Virus record (IMG/VR): IMGVR_UViG_3300035698_007592 | Location: 1-24,497 of that record | Direction: 5' to 3' (one strand) | DNA: 24,497 nt | Origin: a virus | Shown here: positions 21,978 to 24,497 of the stretch, piece by piece | Layout of the letters: each line of letters opens with the position of its first letter | How positions within the stretch are numbered: position 1 is the first letter of the stretch | The notes under the pieces: model-generated | What the model was told of the DNA's origin: nothing | What the model saw: only the letters and a program-made list of their open reading frames with translations | Databases searched by the model: none | Translations under genes and position numbers: made by a program

Positions 21978-24041
21978 TTAATCCATCTCCTCGAAATCTA
22001 CTTCGATAGCTTCATCATCCTTCTCATTCTGATGTAAGATATCTCTAAGGACAGTAGCAAGCTTAGTAGCAGCCTTAACTTCATCAGATTCACCAGTATT
22101 CTTACCTAGCATCTTCATTTTGATTGCACGTGTGCCAACCATATCTCTAACAAGGCGTTCTCTCTGCTTAGCAAGCTTTTCCTTGGCATCTAGAGCCGGG
22201 TGTACTCTGAGAGTAGTATACACCCTTCCCTGCTCATCAATATGCGATATGTCCTCTCTTAAGAGGTTCTGTGCCTCATCTTTAGCTAATACGTAGCTAA
22301 GCCTGTGGTCGTATACATCAAGCTCTGCAATCTTAGAGATGATAGCAATATCGGTGATATCATCCTCTTGTACACCATATTCTCTAGCTAGGTCAGCAAT
22401 CTTGCCAGCAAGCACAGCAGACTCTACAGGGCACTGTGTAAGTACAGGCCATACAGACAATGCTGGATCAACTTCACCCTTATCATTGAATTCTGACAGA
22501 GGGCACTGTATTACGAAGGGGCATTTCAAACCTCCACAATTATGTACAGCATAACCATTTGCTATGTAGCTCTCATCTTCTTCTACTTGTAGATTATAGA
22601 CATAGCCATTAAAACTTTTCTTATCTAAAGAAGATACTGTTCTCCAGTAATAGTGGTCAGAATAAAACTTAGTAGGATCTTGTCTAGCGTTATTTTCTTT
22701 GAGATACATCTCTAAACAACCTCTCGCAGGGATCCATACCCTCCAGGAATCTCGTCTTTTCACTTTGACCCCTTTGCTACTCCCTTCTTTACGGGAGGGG
22801 AGTGATGGCGCTAGACTAAGGCTAGCAGACAAATAGTAAAGTTGCCATGCCAAAACCTGACTTGTTGTACATAATTCTGCACCACGATGTTTTTCCTCTA
22901 TAGCACCGTCCCCATTAGTAAAACATCGGACTATATTAGTAAGAAGCTCTACATCCCAAGAGAAGACAACTTGGTCAATCTTTTTGTCGTGAGAATATTT
23001 ACCCCCTAAAATATACATTAATCTAGCAGGCTCTTTGCCATTGATATGGATGCATGTCGTATTCTTACTAGGATATTTATAGACACGCGCCTTGTATCCT
23101 AGTGTTTTCCACGCCTGGATTACCTCATTATGGTGCTCTGTTTCTTTTATATGGAATGTATACTGGACAGTATCTCCTTCAAGATTCCCTGTAGTAGGAG
23201 AACGGTATTTGTGTTGGACACTACCTTCAGCAAGATAATACCCAAGAACGACAGAAAGTGCATTATCTTTTGCCTTATCGCTATAATAGTTTGCTCTCTG
23301 ATCATTTAGTAACATAGGGAGCCCAGCAGCAGTATTAACAGACGAGCCAATGTCACCCCACATAGTATACACATTGATATCTCTTCCTTGTTGTTTCAAC
23401 AAAGACAGGTGAGCATCATCCTTAAACTTTTTAATATGCCTAGTATAGATACGTGTGTTTCCTAGTATACTGCCACAAGCTGGACACACAACATTAGTGC
23501 CTAGGCTCTTCTTGGTGTGGCTTTTTGAAAAGGTGACTTTTCTAAGATAGTACGGATGTTCTGGGGTTGACCATGCAGAGTCTGGCTTACACGACAGCTG
23601 CTGTCGTGGTCTAACAAGATCCCCCTTATACTGTCTCTTGAAGTTCTCCGTCACAACCCTGCTAATTCCTGTGTGAGAGATTACGGTATCGCCTTTTAGT
23701 ATGTCTTCAATAGGCTTTACAGTAAAATCACCCATAAGCACTTGTGTCCCTGCCTCAAAACATATGAGTGGCAATACAGCATACGTACCTGTCTTTAGAG
23801 ACTGGATATGATGGCGTAGCCTAGTTGCCTGCTTCTTTGTTAACTCAAGAGAACCAAACCTATTAGCTGGTAGATTAAGGAAGCCGAAAGTACTTGCTAG
23901 CTTATCAATCCCAAGAACTTTGTCATTAGCCTTGACAAGAGCAGTAGAGCTGTTTTCTTCTTCTTCATCTTCTTCAATTTCTTCTACATCTTCTGCTCCA
24001 TCAGCAGCCTGCTTAATAAGTCTCCTTTGTGCATCATCCAT
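21978..24041 (-). CDS. Intein-interrupted cysteine-cluster protein of the packaging region (precursor 687 aa)
   Basis: The ATG at 24041 overlaps the TGA of the previous gene. The precursor is extein residues 1-93, an intein 94-501, then extein 502-687, so the mature product would be 279 residues. The N-extein starts with a very acidic run (EEIEEDEEEE) and ends TYAVLPLI. The C-extein opens with CGGLKCPFVIQCP and has a further CPVE (Cys502, 507, 513, 537), a likely metal or iron-sulfur site, then a charged helical part (DVYDHRLSYVLAKDEAQNLL, KEKLAKQRERLVRDMV). I cannot name its family with certainty; a terminase small subunit or other packaging protein is suggested by position upstream of terL. 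Splicing is required to bring the cysteine site together. It ends in TAA. Confidence 0.75.
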   Translation of the reverse strand: MDDAQRRLIKQAADGAEDVEEIEEDEEEENSSTALVKANDKVLGIDKLASTFGFLNLPANRFGSLELTKKQATRLRHHIQSLKTGTYAVLPLICFEAGTQVLMGDFTVKPIEDILKGDTVISHTGISRVVTENFKRQYKGDLVRPRQQLSCKPDSAWSTPEHPYYLRKVTFSKSHTKKSLGTNVVCPACGSILGNTRIYTRHIKKFKDDAHLSLLKQQGRDINVYTMWGDIGSSVNTAAGLPMLLNDQRANYYSDKAKDNALSVVLGYYLAEGSVQHKYRSPTTGNLEGDTVQYTFHIKETEHHNEVIQAWKTLGYKARVYKYPSKNTTCIHINGKEPARLMYILGGKYSHDKKIDQVVFSWDVELLTNIVRCFTNGDGAIEEKHRGAELCTTSQVLAWQLYYLSASLSLAPSLPSRKEGSSKGVKVKRRDSWRVWIPARGCLEMYLKENNARQDPTKFYSDHYYWRTVSSLDKKSFNGYVYNLQVEEDESYIANGYAVHNCGGLKCPFVIQCPLSEFNDKGEVDPALSVWPVLTQCPVESAVLAGKIADLAREYGVQEDDITDIAIISKIAELDVYDHRLSYVLAKDEAQNLLREDISHIDEQGRVYTTLRVHPALDAKEKLAKQRERLVRDMVGTRAIKMKMLGKNTGESDEVKAATKLATVLRDILHQNEKDDEAIEVDFEEMD
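22539..23762 (-). mobile_element. Intein with LAGLIDADG homing endonuclease (408 aa)
   Basis: The element encodes residues 94-501 of the precursor. Splicing motifs are complete: Cys1 with CFEAGTQVLMGDFTVKPIED (block A), STPEHPYYL (block B, with Thr and His), VYNLQVEEDESYIANGYAVH (block F), and a terminal His-Asn followed by Cys+1. The endonuclease has two LAGLIDADG-like helices, VVLGYYLAEG (ending at Glu272) and VRCFTNGDG (acid Asp378). It would home by cutting intein-free alleles. A CPAC pair (186-189) with downstream histidines (202, 211) is a possible zinc finger lying between the N-terminal splicing blocks and the nuclease. All key residues are present, so splicing and homing activity are plausible. 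Confidence 0.93.
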
Positions 24042-24306
24042 GGTCTTTTATCCTCTGGAGCATTTTTGTAAGCTTGTTATTCAATGTGGTGAGTTGTTTG
24101 ACTATACTGGGCTTCTGTCGCTCCCAAAAGGCCCTCTGGGTCCTCTGTGCATAGTCACAGTCTGTACCCATAGTACTATCATACACCAAGGTGTAATACA
24201 TCCCAACAGACGTCTTGCCGATGAAATGACTACACAATTTTACCATTTCTGAACACAGTTCAGCCAGTTCTAGCAGGATTTCATCAGGTTCGTTTATCCC
24301 ACTCAA
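24034..24306 (-). CDS. Unknown small helical protein (about 90 aa; start uncertain)
   Basis: I do not recognise this gene. The frame is open from an ATG at 24390, but that would overlap the previous gene by 107 bases with a low-complexity Lys/Thr/Ser-rich segment. I prefer TTG at 24306, with a purine-rich GGGG about eight bases upstream, giving 90 residues and a short overlap. The protein contains an amphipathic helix (EILLELAELCSEMVKLCSHF), an acidic/tyrosine middle (GMYYTLVYDSTMGTDCDYAQ), and a lysine-rich helical end (QLTTLNNKLTKMLQRIKDHG). The TGA overlaps the ATG of the intein gene (ATGGATGATG), so translation is probably coupled. A small packaging or lysis accessory role is only a guess. 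Confidence 0.5.
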   Translation of the reverse strand: MSGINEPDEILLELAELCSEMVKLCSHFIGKTSVGMYYTLVYDSTMGTDCDYAQRTQRAFWERQKPSIVKQLTTLNNKLTKMLQRIKDHG

Positions 24307-24497
24307 GCTTCGTGCCCCAGTCTTTGTAGTCGATACCTTTGTAGTACCAACGTCCTGATGTGTCTTGCTTGGCGTCTTTGACTTCACCATAAATCAGACC
24401 TCCTCCACGAGCTTCAATACGCCTACCAGGTAGGCTGACATGGATCCAACTGCTACGACCAGACACCTCAAAGAGGAGCTGACCGAAGGCAGAGGGA
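24284..24497 (-). CDS. C-terminal end of an M15-type peptidoglycan peptidase (partial)
   Basis: Only the last 70 or so residues are in the window; the frame is open to the right edge. A GTG at 24466 is in frame, but coding sequence continues upstream of it (PSAFGQLLFEVSG), so it is not the real start. The phrase FGQLLFEVSGRSSWIHVSLP resembles the C-terminal zinc-binding motif of M15 peptidases (D-Ala-D-Ala carboxypeptidase / L-Ala-D-Glu endopeptidase type), in which the His of WIHVS binds zinc. These enzymes cut peptide links in bacterial cell walls and occur in phages as endolysins or virion wall-opening enzymes. The remaining residues (IYGEVKDAK, GRWYYKGIDYKDWGTKLEWD) are hydrophilic. The assignment rests on a short motif. 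Confidence 0.55.
   Translation of the reverse strand, partial: PSAFGQLLFEVSGRSSWIHVSLPGRRIEARGGGLIYGEVKDAKQDTSGRWYYKGIDYKDWGTKLEWDKRT

Noticed and set aside
22765-22805. Short inverted repeat (CTCCC...GGGAG) inside the intein
   Set aside because: The stem is only about five base pairs, lies in coding sequence and has no T-tract, so it is not a terminator.
24284-24466. Complete 60-codon gene starting at GTG 24466
   Set aside because: Coding sequence continues in frame upstream of the GTG to the window edge and includes part of the peptidase motif, so the gene is partial rather than complete.

Overview
This window looks like part of the late (virion assembly and DNA packaging) region of a tailed double-stranded DNA phage, class Caudoviricetes. 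Every gene I can support lies on the minus strand, so transcription runs from high to low coordinates. Genes are packed tightly, with overlaps or gaps of a few bases, and most starts carry strong AGGAGG-type ribosome binding sites. No tRNA, rRNA, CRISPR array or insertion sequence was seen, and no gene-free stretch exceeds 300 bases. Unusually long fusion proteins, an intein and an HNH gene beside the terminase suggest a phage with a large genome. The host cannot be told from the sequence; canonical Shine-Dalgarno (SD) and TATAAT-like elements are consistent with many bacteria.

In transcription order: the C-terminal end of an M15-type peptidase (24497-24284); a small unknown gene; a 279-residue packaging-region protein interrupted by a 408-residue LAGLIDADG intein (24041-21978); a 1235-residue protein joining a DEDDh exonuclease, a hydrophobic segment and a staphylococcal-nuclease domain (21976-18269); a glycine-rich membrane-like protein; an HNH endonuclease; the terminase large subunit with a cysteine-containing, SH3-like N-terminal extension (17076-14656); a second glycine-zipper protein; three smaller genes; a protein with hydrophobic segments (12350-10896); a portal-MuF-AAA+ ATPase fusion (10864-7274); a prohead protease-scaffold (7264-5018); a 420-residue structural protein; and the major capsid protein (3721-2489). 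A strong intrinsic terminator follows the capsid gene, then a possible promoter and a short set of accessory virion genes: a small acidic protein, an Ig-like (Big_5) protein, an unknown, and the start of a tail fibre or spike that runs off the left edge.

Together the genes form a head-building and packaging cassette. Protease/scaffold and capsid protein build the prohead on the portal, MuF and the AAA+ module would act at or near the portal, and TerL with HNH would cut and package DNA. The glycine-zipper proteins and the dual nuclease may be packaged internal or ejection proteins (inference).

The most striking observation is an in-frame amber (TAG) codon at codon 28 of the major capsid gene. 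It lies after a perfect ribosome binding site and ATG, and no usable start codon follows until residue 84. TAG ends five other genes here, so this looks like programmed readthrough or suppression, a point variant, or a sequence error, rather than wholesale code reassignment. The portal-MuF-AAA+ fusion and the exonuclease-SNase fusion are the other main novelties.
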